NCBI GenBank assembly: GCA_030156305.1
Contig: JASGMZ010000068.1
Coordinates: 1 to 12,483, forward strand
DNA: 12,483 nucleotides
Source: Bacteroidales bacterium
GTDB taxonomy: Bacteria > Bacteroidota > Bacteroidia > Bacteroidales > UBA12077
Direction: 5' to 3'
Part shown: piece by piece, positions 1-8,898 of the stretch
How the letters are laid out: every line of letters starts with the position of its first letter
How positions within the stretch are numbered: the first letter of the stretch is position 1
The notes under the pieces: generated by a model
Database searches by the model: none
Told to the model about the DNA's origin: nothing
What the model saw: the letters and a program-made list of their open reading frames with translations, nothing else
Made by a program: the position numbers and the translations under genes

Positions 1-231
1 AGGGAATGTAGTACTTAGCGATAAATTGGGCAAATAATCGGCTTTGTACGTTCTGAATTCCCAATAGCTGGCCCGAAAGCGGTGTTTCGCCATGATGGCG
101 TCGGGCGACTGTTCGCGGGCAAGCTGCACTACCTCATCAAAGGTTAATTCTTCGGTGAGGGTGGGTTGGGCGGATAAATTTAATGAGCCTATAATTAATG
201 CTATAACAATATAAAGAGCCTCTTTTTTCAT
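1..231 (-). CDS. TolC-like outer-membrane efflux protein, N-terminal part (cut by window edge)
   Basis: Only the first 77 codons are in the window; the frame is open to base 1. Translation begins MKKEALYIVIALIIGSLNLS, a Sec signal peptide with probable cleavage near S-A-Q (residues 20-22). It continues with LTFDEVVQLAREQSPDA, the usual first helix of TolC/OprM-type channel proteins (family pattern LT-EEAIxLAxxNNP), and then with a segment that includes YKADYLPNLSLS, typical of the first coiled-coil helix leading into the beta barrel. It would form the outer-membrane channel of the tripartite pump encoded upstream. The ATG lies 57 nt after the stop of the second RND permease gene, in a very A/T-rich spacer without a clear terminator, so cotranscription is likely. 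Family assignment rests on the N terminus and on operon context. Confidence 0.85.
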   Translation of the reverse strand, partial: MKKEALYIVIALIIGSLNLSAQPTLTEELTFDEVVQLAREQSPDAIMAKHRFRASYWEFRTYKADYLPNLSLSTTFP

Positions 232-288
232 AAATTTTGATTTTTATTCGTAAAAATATATTTTTTATATCAAAAAATAACGTAAAAT

Positions 289-3200
289 TTAATGAATAAC
301 TTTTACCGATTGTAATTTATACAAATAATAATACATCAACGGTATAAAGAACAAGCTGACCATTGTTCCCAACCCTAAACCACCAATAACAGCAACAGCT
401 AAAGGATATTGCAACTCGGAACCTATATCATTGCCAAATAAAAAAGGTACCAGCGCTAAAATAGTTGTTAAACTTGTCATAATAATGGGTTTCAGCCTTC
501 TTGTACCCCCTGAGTGAATGGCTTCAATCAATGGGTATCCCTCACGTTTCAATCGATTAATGGTATCAATTTTAAGTATCGAGTCGTTAATAATAATTCC
601 TGTCATTACAATTATTCCTATTAACGATAAAATATTGATACTGGTATTAAAAATATACAAAAATAATAATGCACCACCAATATCTATAGGCACTTCTATT
701 AAAACAATTAATGGTTGTAACAAAGATTCGAACTGCGCTGCAAGGATAAAATAAAGAAGCAGCAATGACACGATTAAAACAACACTCATTTCTTTTACTA
801 ACTTTTGGGTTTCGAACCACGAACCTGCAAAATTCACATGTAGGTTTGGAAATTTATCTATTGTTGATTGAATCCTCTGGACATTCTTCCTGACATCATT
901 ATCCTCAGCACTAATCATTATGGGGATATAAGCACCATTCTCATTAGACACTATAGATTTATAATCTGCCACCTTATCTATGGTTAACAAAGCGGTAACA
1001 GGTATTTTATCCCCCTGTTTATTCTGCACAAATGTATTTTCCAGGGATTGATAAACAGATGCCCCGTTTTGCCCGGTTACTACCGGAACAAAATCTTTTT
1101 GATGTATAATTTGCCCTATCTGGTTTTTATTAAATGCATTTCTTATAGCTGTTTGCAAATCTTCTAACCGGATATCATAAGTTAAAAGTTTTGTTTGATT
1201 TATTTTTAAATGTATATTTTGTTGTTTGGGAATATTACTTATCGTTACCGGGATATCATTTATTATCTGGGCATACAAGCTATCCATGACAGCTTGCGGG
1301 GGTACCACCTCGCCTTTTAAAGAGCTTACCTCAGCCACCAGCAAAGCATCATCTTTCCCGGAAAATATTCGACGAAAAATATTGTCCGGGGGGCTACATT
1401 CCATTTTTGCCTGTGGAAAATTTTGTTGAATTATTAAATCCAGTTTTTGTTGAATCATCTCGATATCTTTCTGAGTTTCTGCTTTGATATACAGTTGACA
1501 TTCGTTTATATCCATATCTAAAGACTGGTTTAACAAAAATTGTTGTACCCCGAGGTAACTGTTTGTTTGCCGGATATTATTACAAGAAGTAATCAATTGA
1601 TTTACCCGCTGTTTATTTTTATCCAAACTCAAATTTTCATTCCAGTCAATTTGAACAATCAACTCTGTTTGACTGATATCAGGCATCTGTTTTTTATCCA
1701 AAACAAAAACAAGCATTATCCCCAGCAAGATAAAAACAGAAAAAACGGGAACAATTATTCTCCTGTAACTAAAAACAAAATCGAACCATTTATTATAGTG
1801 TTTTTCCAGGTCAAACAACACAAAATGGCTCTTCGATTTTTCATTATAATTTACATGAAACAGTTTGTAAAGCACGGGCAAAATAGTAATAGATACAATC
1901 AACGAAACAAAAAGCCCGATAGCTACAGCCATTGCCTGATCATAAAATAACGCCCCGGATATGCCGCTTAAAAAAATCAGGGGAATAAACACGGCGCAGG
2001 TTGTAAGCACAGACGAAATAAGTGGCCTGATAACCTCGTTGGTTCCATTAACAATTGCATTTAGTAAACTCTCACCTCTCTTATTGTACTGTGCAATATT
2101 ATCGATAACGATAATTGAATTGTCAATCATCATCCCTACTCCCAGAATCAATCCCGAAAGAGAAATAATATTAACCGACAATCCAATGATATAAAAAAAC
2201 AACAAACTGATAACCAAAGAGACAGGAATGCTAAAAGCAATTAACAAGGGGGCACTGGGATTACGAATAAATAAAAACATAATGAGAACTGCCAGGACAC
2301 ATCCAATCACAAGGCTTTGTTTTAAATTATTAATGGAATAATTTAATAATAGCGTTTGGTCGCGGCTGATGTCAAAATTCAGCTCAGGGTAATCTTTTTG
2401 AAACTGTTCTAACACCTTTCTAACTTCCTCTTTCATTTTATTCATTTTGGCTGAGGAGTGTTTTATAATCGCCAGGTTTACCGATTCTGTCCCGCCATTA
2501 AGATACAACCCTTTTCTTTCCCTGGTACGGGTTCCAATTTCGGCTAATTCTCCCAGCCTGAACACCCGTCCTCCTTTATTAATCAAAATATTGCTAATAT
2601 CATCAACACTTTTCAGTTCATTGTTAAACATCAGGTTATATTGATAATGGCCATCCTGAACTAATATACTTCCCGGATTTAAATTATTTTGTACAAAAGC
2701 TTCCTGTAAATCAGACAGGGTAAGGTTTACGTTTCTAAACTTTTCCTTATCAGGAATAATATAAATTTCCGGAAAAACAATCCCTGTAACATCTGCCAAT
2801 GCCACTTCGGGCAATTGTTCTATCCGTTTTTTTATTACATGATTCACAAACTCACTTAACTGAAGAGAAGAAAGGGACGAAGAGCGTTTCTCATTTTCGG
2901 AGATATTGAGATAAAATACCGGGATATCAGTTGCGCTGGCTTTTATTATCCTGGGCCTTTGTACATCTTTGGGCATATAAGCCATGACCGCATCAATTTT
3001 ATCGTTTACTTCTAAAAAAGCATAGTCGATATCCACACCAAACTCAAATAATAACCTGATTACAGCCTGGTTATTTTTTGTTTCGCTTTGAATATCTTTA
3101 ACCCCCGAAACCTGTAACAGCTGTTTCCTGAAAGGAGTAACAACAGAGCTTTCCAATGTGTGTAGCGAGGTATTTTCCCTGTTGATGTGGATGGTAATCT

Positions 3201-3324
3201 CAGGAATATCAATATCGGGCAATAAAGAAACCGGGATACGCTGTGATGCAACTATCCCCATTAATATAAAAGCAATAAAGCTCATGATGGTGGCCACCGG
3301 CCTTTTAACTAAAAAATCTACCAT
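289..3324 (-). CDS. RND efflux permease subunit, second of a tandem pair (AcrB/MdtB-C type)
   Basis: Predicted 1011-residue inner-membrane proton-driven pump subunit, close to the usual ~1030-1050 residues. The N terminus (FLVKRPVATIMSF, then LPDIDIPEI at about 35-43) is the hallmark start of HAE-type RND permeases. TM1 is at about 9-28, followed by the first large periplasmic loop, TM2-6 at about 335-490, a second periplasmic loop, and TM7-12 at the C terminus. The TM4 proton-relay segment reads GMMIDNSIIVIDNI: Asp401 matches AcrB D407 and Asn402 replaces D408. In TM10 the AcrB K940 position is Asn913 (GIIINDS). These changes occur in many RND subfamilies and do not by themselves indicate an inactive protein. 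The ATG is one base after the TGA of the other permease, so translation is probably coupled. Tandem non-identical permeases recall MdtBC, which assembles as a mixed trimer. The substrate cannot be read from sequence. Confidence 0.93.
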   Translation of the reverse strand: MVDFLVKRPVATIMSFIAFILMGIVASQRIPVSLLPDIDIPEITIHINRENTSLHTLESSVVTPFRKQLLQVSGVKDIQSETKNNQAVIRLLFEFGVDIDYAFLEVNDKIDAVMAYMPKDVQRPRIIKASATDIPVFYLNISENEKRSSSLSSLQLSEFVNHVIKKRIEQLPEVALADVTGIVFPEIYIIPDKEKFRNVNLTLSDLQEAFVQNNLNPGSILVQDGHYQYNLMFNNELKSVDDISNILINKGGRVFRLGELAEIGTRTRERKGLYLNGGTESVNLAIIKHSSAKMNKMKEEVRKVLEQFQKDYPELNFDISRDQTLLLNYSINNLKQSLVIGCVLAVLIMFLFIRNPSAPLLIAFSIPVSLVISLLFFYIIGLSVNIISLSGLILGVGMMIDNSIIVIDNIAQYNKRGESLLNAIVNGTNEVIRPLISSVLTTCAVFIPLIFLSGISGALFYDQAMAVAIGLFVSLIVSITILPVLYKLFHVNYNEKSKSHFVLFDLEKHYNKWFDFVFSYRRIIVPVFSVFILLGIMLVFVLDKKQMPDISQTELIVQIDWNENLSLDKNKQRVNQLITSCNNIRQTNSYLGVQQFLLNQSLDMDINECQLYIKAETQKDIEMIQQKLDLIIQQNFPQAKMECSPPDNIFRRIFSGKDDALLVAEVSSLKGEVVPPQAVMDSLYAQIINDIPVTISNIPKQQNIHLKINQTKLLTYDIRLEDLQTAIRNAFNKNQIGQIIHQKDFVPVVTGQNGASVYQSLENTFVQNKQGDKIPVTALLTIDKVADYKSIVSNENGAYIPIMISAEDNDVRKNVQRIQSTIDKFPNLHVNFAGSWFETQKLVKEMSVVLIVSLLLLYFILAAQFESLLQPLIVLIEVPIDIGGALLFLYIFNTSINILSLIGIIVMTGIIINDSILKIDTINRLKREGYPLIEAIHSGGTRRLKPIIMTSLTTILALVPFLFGNDIGSELQYPLAVAVIGGLGLGTMVSLFFIPLMYYYLYKLQSVKVIH

Positions 3325-3325
3325 T

Positions 3326-6300
3326 TCATTTCTTTTTATTTACAATACCTTTTAATAAGATCGGCAAGAAAATAACAATTGCCGGGACAGAAAAAATAAG
3401 GCCTCCAATGGTTCCTACAGCCAAAGCAAACCAAAAGGGTTCTCTGTTACCCCAGAAAATGAACGGGATAAGCCCTAAAATGGTCGACATAATGGTTAAA
3501 AATATAGGGATAATTTTGCTGCTATAAGCTTTGATATACCTCCTCAACCGAATTACACCGGGTTTGTGCTTATCCAGGTTATTTAAATCATTGATAATAT
3601 AAAGGGCCGAATTAACAACCAACCCGCTAACGAGTAAAAAAGCTGCATAACCTCCCTGGTCGAATTTAAATTCGAACCAGTAAAAAGTTAAAAATATCCC
3701 GATAAATGACAGCGGAATCATAGCAATAACAACTGCCGGCTGCACAAAAGATTCCAGCAAAACGGCACAAATAATATACACAATCAACAGCATTAAAAAC
3801 AACAAAAGATATTGTTTTTTTTCTTTTACATCCCACCATTGCCCGTAGGATGGGATATACGCTTTATACCCCACAGGTAACAATTGGTTTATTTCCTGTT
3901 CATAATCTTTTAACACAATCCTCGACAGCTCGTCGGGGCCAATAAAATCATAGGCTAATGTTAAAATATATTCCTGGTTTTCACGATAAATAGATTCGCT
4001 GGCATTTTCTTCTGTTATGGTGGCAATATCTCTTAATTTCATGGTTTCTCCTGCATCCAGTGGATATTGCATAAGAGCCCAAATATCTGATGATTTAGCC
4101 CGGTCAGAAAGGATTCTCACTTCTTCAAATTCATCGTTAAACGGGATATCGAACAAGTATTCAGACTGCCGGTTAAAAGAGCCGATTTTGTACACCAGCT
4201 CATTTAGTGGTGTTTGGGCATGTGCCAGCGCTTCTTTATCAATAGAGAGGTATCGTTTTTTAGAATTTACAAACCACCACGACTTTCCACTCTCGATAAA
4301 TATCTCGTTAATCCTCGGGTTTTTAATCAGTTTCTCTTTAGCTATGCGTGTATATTTTAACAAATCATCGTAATTATAGCCTGTAAAAATTAACCGTGAA
4401 TTTTTAAACCCGGAATATAATGCATTGTTAAAACCCCGCCCTACTCCATAAATACTAAAATCGGCACTTGAAATATCAATGGCTTTGCTTTCCAGCCTTG
4501 ATTTTAATAAATAAGGAAATGCACTATTCTCAAAATCCTTTTTAAAATAGATGGTTAGTTGCGAATTGTTTAAACTATAAATATTAGTTTGATAAAAATC
4601 AATTTCCTCAAATTTTCCCAGATAGTTTTCAAAATCGAGGTATATTTCATTTAAGTGATCAATTGTAGCCCCTTGTGGCAATTGAATTCGCACATGTAAA
4701 GTAGTCCGTTGGGGCGAAGCAAAGTAATTATCTTCTCTAACATATTCTGAAAACAATCGTAATGTACCGCCTAAAACCTTATCCACTACCGGCTTAATGT
4801 TTTCGATATACTTTTCGTGCCCCAGCGTTTTGTTGTACCAGCTTACATACCACTGCTCCCCTTCTAATTGAGCAGGTAACAAAAAAACAGGCAATCCGAA
4901 AGCCAATACCCCGGCGATTAATATAACCACACGGTATTTGGCGGTAAAACGAATAAATTTTTGATACCGCCGGTTAAAAGTAACCACTCTCCTTTTACGA
5001 TGAATAAACAACCTGCCTTTTCTGTTGGCCAGAGGGATTTTTTCCATTAACGAGGGGATAAAAAACAACGCGATAGCCAATGATACCGAAAGGTTAATAA
5101 TAACCACCCAGGCAAAATCGATTAAATTAATCTGTTGTTCTTTTTCAAGGAAAAATATTACCGTTAACGCCCCAATGGTTGTTAATGTAGCTGCCAGTAT
5201 GGCTAAAAACACTTTACGGTCTTTTTTATGCTTGATATGGTCGGCCATAATAATCGAGTTATCGATTATTATCCCCAGAGATACCGTTATCCCGGCAAGA
5301 GAATACAAGTGTATTTCAACCTTCAGGATGTAATAAAAAAATATGGCAATACACAAATTGGCCAATAAACTAATGGCGATAATTGCTAAATATCTGAAGT
5401 TACGGCTGATAACCAGCACAAAAACAAATAAAACCAGGATAGAGGCCAATGTACGCCAAAAAGTTTTGTGAATTTCCGTTTCCAAAAATACAGAAGCATC
5501 GTAGGCCAGGGTAAAGGAGTAACCAGCAGGCAAGGCCTCTTTCAATCCTTCCATGGTTTCTCTAATGCTTTGTGCCAGCTGTACCTGATTTGCTTCGGGG
5601 GTAGCAAAAATTATCATATTTACGGCCGTTAGCCCGTTAATGCGGTAAAAAGACTGCTGTTTTTTTTGCTTATGAGCAATTTGGGCAATATCTTTTAAAT
5701 AAATAATCTGTCCGTTTATTTTCTTTACAGGGATAACAGGCACTGTCTCCGGATTTTTTTCTGCTCCTTCCAGGGTAGTCATAATAAGCGATGAATCCGT
5801 ACTTGTTACAGAAGAATATTTTTTCATGCCCAGGTCGGATTGGGTATAAAAATCATATATCGCTTTCCGGATTTCATTTTTATCTATTCCCAGTTGTTTT
5901 AACTTATTCGTGTTATAAACTATTTCCCAATGGTAAGGTGTAGAGCCGTGTACTTCAATTTTATGTACCCCTTTAATGGTTGATAACCGGGGCTCGACAT
6001 GTTTATCGAGGTATTTGTAAAGAGTATAGGAATCAGCATTCCCGTTAATGGTGTAGGTCATTAACTGCACCTTGTTTTCATCGTCAGCGCCTTGCTGCGA
6101 CACCACAGGATAAGTAACTTCGTTGGGCAGCTTAGGGTAAATTTCGCGGATAAGTGTCAGTATTTCAAAACGCAGCATCTCGGGATTTGCGTTTTCATTG
6201 ATACTAACCTCTACCTGCCCCCACCCGTTACCTGAAGTTGAAGCAATATGCTCAACCCCTTTTATCAATTGCATAACACTTTCAATTCGCGAGGTAACTT

Positions 6301-6493
6301 GTTTTTCAACGATTTCGGAAGTAGCCCCGTAATAGTTAAAATGTATATAAATTACCGGCAATGTTTTATCCGGGTTTAACTTAACAGGAACAGAACGCAA
6401 AAGGCTTAAACCAATAATAATAAACAGGATAAAGATAATGTTAATGGTAAAAGCGCTAAATGCCGGAGTATTTTTCTTGTGCCTGTTATCCAT
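3326..6493 (-). CDS. RND efflux permease subunit, first of a tandem pair
   Basis: Predicted 1055-residue RND-superfamily transporter. It begins with a short cytoplasmic tail, then PAFSAFTINIIFI (TM1, about 12-32), LNPDKTLPVIYI (39-50) and YYGATSEIVEKQV (54-66), the standard first stretch of the porter domain. TM4 carries GIIIDNSIIMADHI with Asp411 at the AcrB D407 position and Asn412 at D408. TM10 reads GLVVNSALYIINDL, so AcrB K940 is Asn961 and the next residue is Ser, not Asn. It is clearly diverged from the downstream permease, so the pair is not a recent duplication. The start lies 18 nt after the MFP stop, and the stop is followed one base later by the next permease ATG. The layout MFP-RND-RND-TolC supports one drug, toxin or metabolite efflux machine with two permease types. 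Family is certain; substrate is unknown. Confidence 0.93.
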   Translation of the reverse strand: MDNRHKKNTPAFSAFTINIIFILFIIIGLSLLRSVPVKLNPDKTLPVIYIHFNYYGATSEIVEKQVTSRIESVMQLIKGVEHIASTSGNGWGQVEVSINENANPEMLRFEILTLIREIYPKLPNEVTYPVVSQQGADDENKVQLMTYTINGNADSYTLYKYLDKHVEPRLSTIKGVHKIEVHGSTPYHWEIVYNTNKLKQLGIDKNEIRKAIYDFYTQSDLGMKKYSSVTSTDSSLIMTTLEGAEKNPETVPVIPVKKINGQIIYLKDIAQIAHKQKKQQSFYRINGLTAVNMIIFATPEANQVQLAQSIRETMEGLKEALPAGYSFTLAYDASVFLETEIHKTFWRTLASILVLFVFVLVISRNFRYLAIIAISLLANLCIAIFFYYILKVEIHLYSLAGITVSLGIIIDNSIIMADHIKHKKDRKVFLAILAATLTTIGALTVIFFLEKEQQINLIDFAWVVIINLSVSLAIALFFIPSLMEKIPLANRKGRLFIHRKRRVVTFNRRYQKFIRFTAKYRVVILIAGVLAFGLPVFLLPAQLEGEQWYVSWYNKTLGHEKYIENIKPVVDKVLGGTLRLFSEYVREDNYFASPQRTTLHVRIQLPQGATIDHLNEIYLDFENYLGKFEEIDFYQTNIYSLNNSQLTIYFKKDFENSAFPYLLKSRLESKAIDISSADFSIYGVGRGFNNALYSGFKNSRLIFTGYNYDDLLKYTRIAKEKLIKNPRINEIFIESGKSWWFVNSKKRYLSIDKEALAHAQTPLNELVYKIGSFNRQSEYLFDIPFNDEFEEVRILSDRAKSSDIWALMQYPLDAGETMKLRDIATITEENASESIYRENQEYILTLAYDFIGPDELSRIVLKDYEQEINQLLPVGYKAYIPSYGQWWDVKEKKQYLLLFLMLLIVYIICAVLLESFVQPAVVIAMIPLSFIGIFLTFYWFEFKFDQGGYAAFLLVSGLVVNSALYIINDLNNLDKHKPGVIRLRRYIKAYSSKIIPIFLTIMSTILGLIPFIFWGNREPFWFALAVGTIGGLIFSVPAIVIFLPILLKGIVNKKK

Positions 6494-6511
6494 TACCCAC
6501 CAAACGGTTCA

Positions 6512-7603
6512 TTAGTTTTCAATCATTTCGGCTTTAACAATCACATCGTGGCCCAGGTTAAAATTATTGCTTACAATAACGATATCACCATTGGATAAGC
6601 CATCCGTTATGGTTACCTGGCTTAAATTTTCGAGACCTGTTTTAACATAAACCCACTGCGCAATACTATCATTTTTAAGGGTAAAAACCATTTGGCGCCC
6701 CTGGCGGTCAAGAACCGCTTCTTTAGGGACAACAAGCTGCCCGGGAATTTTATTTTTTACAATAACATCGGCATTCATCCCGTCGAGCAATACCCCCTCC
6801 GGGTTTTGAACAATTGCTATAACCTGTATCATTCCGTTTTCATCTACCGAAGGGTTTATTTCATGTATAGAGCCTGTAAATTTTTTACCGGGGAAAGCGT
6901 AGGGAGTAACTTCAACAGTTGTGCCAACAGCAATCATATTTAGTTCGGTTTCCAGCATCCCAAAATGGACTTCCATTTGCCTGGTATCCATTAACACAGC
7001 AAAATAATCGCTTTTGGCCGAATAGTTATTTTCTTTTAGCTGAATATCAGCAACCACCCCGTCAAAAGGAGCTTTAAGCACGGTATGTTCCAGGTTGTAC
7101 TCCGCTTCGCGCAGGGCAAACCGGGCATCGTTATAACCACTGCGGCCACGGGCGGTTTTCAACACTGCGGGGTCAATATCGGCCGTATCGGCCGTTTCGG
7201 GACTATGGGCATAAAGAATGTCTTTAAGCTCAATTTCGGCTTTCAGTAAGTTATTCTTTGCCTTTTCGAGTTGCAGTTGCTGGTTAAAATCATCTAACCT
7301 GGCCAACACCTGTCCTTTTTGAACCCACTGCCCGTTTTTTACATTTATCTGTCGTATATTTTCGTTACTCTTAAATACAAGCCTTGCTTTTTTTACCGGC
7401 GATAAAACCCCATTGCTTACCACCTGTTGATAAAAAACATCCGGCTGAACAACGATGGCTTTTACTTCGGGTGTTTTATGCCTGTAAACCGTTTTTTCCA
7501 TCTCGCTATACTGGTCAGACTTTTTAGGCGACTGGCACGAAACAGCTAAAACCGGTAAAAACAGGTATACCAAAGCCCTGTAAATTGTATTTCTCAAACT
7601 CAT
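6512..7603 (-). CDS. RND efflux periplasmic adaptor (membrane fusion protein), lipoprotein
   Basis: Predicted 363-residue HlyD/AcrA-family adaptor linking the RND permeases to the TolC channel. The signal peptide ends in a lipobox LAVSC (acylated Cys23), so it is probably anchored by lipid in the inner membrane. Domains in order: first beta-strand and half lipoyl domain at about 60-106 (NVKNGQWVQKGQVLARLDD), an alpha-helical hairpin at about 108-172 interrupted by a polar Thr/Asp/Pro linker, second half lipoyl domain at 176-195 (LKAPFDGVVADIQLKEN), a beta-barrel with AVGTTVEVTPYAFPGKKF, and the membrane-proximal domain (GQLVVPKEAVLDRQG). The first gene of the pump operon, it starts 39 nt downstream of the signal peptidase stop, with a possible own promoter in that gap. 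Length and domain order are normal for the family. Confidence 0.93.
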   Translation of the reverse strand: MSLRNTIYRALVYLFLPVLAVSCQSPKKSDQYSEMEKTVYRHKTPEVKAIVVQPDVFYQQVVSNGVLSPVKKARLVFKSNENIRQINVKNGQWVQKGQVLARLDDFNQQLQLEKAKNNLLKAEIELKDILYAHSPETADTADIDPAVLKTARGRSGYNDARFALREAEYNLEHTVLKAPFDGVVADIQLKENNYSAKSDYFAVLMDTRQMEVHFGMLETELNMIAVGTTVEVTPYAFPGKKFTGSIHEINPSVDENGMIQVIAIVQNPEGVLLDGMNADVIVKNKIPGQLVVPKEAVLDRQGRQMVFTLKNDSIAQWVYVKTGLENLSQVTITDGLSNGDIVIVSNNFNLGHDVIVKAEMIEN

Positions 7604-7628
7604 AGGTATATGATTATCATTTTCATCT

Positions 7629-7636
7629 CAAATATA
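7629..7636 (-). promoter_or_regulatory. Possible -7 promoter element of the efflux operon
   Basis: On the minus strand this reads TATATTTG, a perfect match to the Bacteroidota -7 consensus TAnnTTTG, 25 nt upstream of the MFP start codon. About 21 nt further upstream is TTTTC, only a partial match to the -33 TTTG element. It would let the pump be transcribed independently of the signal peptidase gene, inside whose 3' flank it sits. It is an inference from motif and position only; such motifs occur by chance in A/T-rich DNA. Confidence 0.4.
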
Positions 7637-7637
7637 G

Positions 7638-7662
7638 GGATATTATTGGATTTTTTTGAAAA
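7638..7662. repeat. 25-nt direct repeat, copy 1 (3' end of signal peptidase gene)
   Basis: The 25 bases starting GGATATTATTGG and ending TTGAAAA are identical to 10540-10564, in the same orientation. This copy covers the last codons and stop of the signal peptidase gene plus five downstream bases. The two copies flank a 2.9-kb segment holding cassette A (peptide, propeller, thioredoxin-like protein, peptidase). Confidence 0.8.
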
Positions 7663-8392
7663 TGCGTCCAATAAAAAAAGGATTGTTTTTTGACCATGAA
7701 AATAAAACATGTGTAGCCTCTCCTATAATAGCACTTTCGGGTATAGGGCCAAAATGCCTTGAATCAATAGAGTAAGCACGATTATCCCCCATTACAAAAT
7801 AATAATTATATTTAAAAGTATAATTTGAAGCTGCTGATTCATTAATAAATATCTCTCCATCTTTTTCATGAATATCCTGTTTTTCATATCGTAAAATAAT
7901 ATTTTCATAAAACTTATAATTCAACAAATCAATATAAACAGAACTCCCTTCTGATGGTATTACTAATTTACCCATCTTAAACAAATTAGAATCAATAGAA
8001 TTATACCTAACAGCATTTATTTTCATACGATGACTTCCGGAACTGTACATTAAACTGTCCCCTACACCATTAATAATAATATTTTCAACGTTAAATATAA
8101 CTGTATCGTTTGGCGTGGCTATACATCTCTTTATTAATGGCTTTTTAGAATATTCATCAAGTTTGAAACAAATTACATCTCCTTTAGTTGGGAAATCTTG
8201 ATTTTTAGATTTATTTACCAAGATATAATCATGAGGCATTATTAAATCTTGCATACTTGTAGTAGGGACATGAAATATATTAATAAAATATGTTTTTACG
8301 AAAATACCAAATATAACTGAAATAGAAACTACAAGAATTAGCTTAATTAATTTTACAATCACTTTCAAAATATTTAATGATTTGATCTTCAT
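7643..8392 (-). CDS. lepB: Type I signal peptidase (S26), dedicated to the peptide cassette
   Basis: Membrane-bound serine/lysine endopeptidase that removes signal or leader peptides on the outer face of the inner membrane. Using the start at 8392 gives 249 residues: a TM anchor at about 15-37, box B VPTTSMQ with nucleophile Ser46, box C GDVICFKL (71-78), box D IKRCIATPNDTV with general-base Lys88, and box E GDNRAYSIDSRHFGPI (202-217). The Ser-Lys spacing of 42 resembles the short Gram-positive type. Box D is unusual: the common GxPGD is ATPND. Between boxes D and E lie about 100 residues, a larger insert than in minimal enzymes. The frame stays open to ATGs at 8413 and 8431, but those add residues before the hydrophobic anchor and increase the overlap with the upstream gene; the chosen start already overlaps it by 50 nt. 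Its place behind a leader-peptide gene suggests a specialised rather than housekeeping role (inference). Confidence 0.9.
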   Translation of the reverse strand: MKIKSLNILKVIVKLIKLILVVSISVIFGIFVKTYFINIFHVPTTSMQDLIMPHDYILVNKSKNQDFPTKGDVICFKLDEYSKKPLIKRCIATPNDTVIFNVENIIINGVGDSLMYSSGSHRMKINAVRYNSIDSNLFKMGKLVIPSEGSSVYIDLLNYKFYENIILRYEKQDIHEKDGEIFINESAASNYTFKYNYYFVMGDNRAYSIDSRHFGPIPESAIIGEATHVLFSWSKNNPFFIGRIFKKIQ

Positions 8393-8897
8393 AAAGAACT
8401 TGCATTTTTGCATTATCAATAGGACTCCCAATTACCTTAATTTTATCTTCTATAAGCAAAAAAGTATGCAAGGATGTATTTTCAGGAATATCATTGTTTG
8501 ATAAAAATTCATCCCTTTCAATTCCAAAAATTAAAAAATCAAAACCTTTATTTTTAAGCAGAAAGTCTTCTAAAAAATTATAATTATTTGAATAAGTGAA
8601 AAAAATAAAATCTATCTCATCTGAAAATTGATAAGAATCAATAAATTCTGACCATTTTTTTATCTGGTTTAAACAAAATCCGCAATCCCCATCAAAAAGA
8701 TGCACAATCTTAATTGCTTTATTATAATTATCTAAATTAACACAAGTATCCCGATAATTAATAACAGAGTAATTTTCCGGAAATAATAAATACTTATCAT
8801 GACTTTTAGAAATAAAAGACTTTTTAGAATTATTTGTGCATGAATAGAATTGAAATAAGAAAAACATAATAAATATTTTTACTAATAATTTTCCCAT
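8343..8897 (-). CDS. Thioredoxin-like lipoprotein with CGFC motif (cassette A)
   Basis: Predicted 184-residue envelope lipoprotein. The N-terminal hydrophobic stretch ends in FYSC, a plausible though non-classical lipobox (Cys20). After a linker, the segment AIKIVHLFDGDCGFCLNQIKKW (about 61-82) shows a beta-strand followed by Cys72-x-x-Cys75 at a helix start, as in TlpA/thioredoxin folds. The FDGDCGFC wording also resembles the DCC (DUF393) family. A second strand follows (IDFIFFTYS). Near SLHTFLLIED, where redoxins have the cis-proline strand, the proline is absent. Two further cysteines lie at about 52 and 182. The start is one base after the stop of the propeller gene, and the end overlaps the signal peptidase gene, so translation is tightly coupled. 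A role in disulfide chemistry of the co-encoded Cys-rich peptide is attractive but unproven. Confidence 0.72.
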   Translation of the reverse strand: MGKLLVKIFIMFFLFQFYSCTNNSKKSFISKSHDKYLLFPENYSVINYRDTCVNLDNYNKAIKIVHLFDGDCGFCLNQIKKWSEFIDSYQFSDEIDFIFFTYSNNYNFLEDFLLKNKGFDFLIFGIERDEFLSNNDIPENTSLHTFLLIEDKIKVIGSPIDNAKMQVLYEDQIIKYFESDCKIN

Positions 8898-8898
8898 A

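Noticed and set aside
232..288. Terminator or promoter between the second permease and TolC genes
   Set aside because: Only A/T-rich sequence with a weak TTTTTA/TAAAAA symmetry; no convincing stem or TAnnTTTG box with correct spacing.
1540..1950. 136-codon plus-strand open frame inside the second RND permease gene
   Set aside because: Antisense to a clearly conserved permease gene; low-complexity basic/Gln/Asn-rich translation and no plausible start context.
4017..4373. 118-codon plus-strand open frame inside the first RND permease gene
   Set aside because: Antisense shadow of a full-length conserved gene with no recognisable domain.
8393..8431. Longer signal peptidase start at 8431 (or 8413)
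   Set aside because: Possible but less likely: it adds residues before the usual short cytoplasmic tail and increases the overlap with the upstream gene; the start at 8392 is immediately followed by a normal basic tail and TM anchor.
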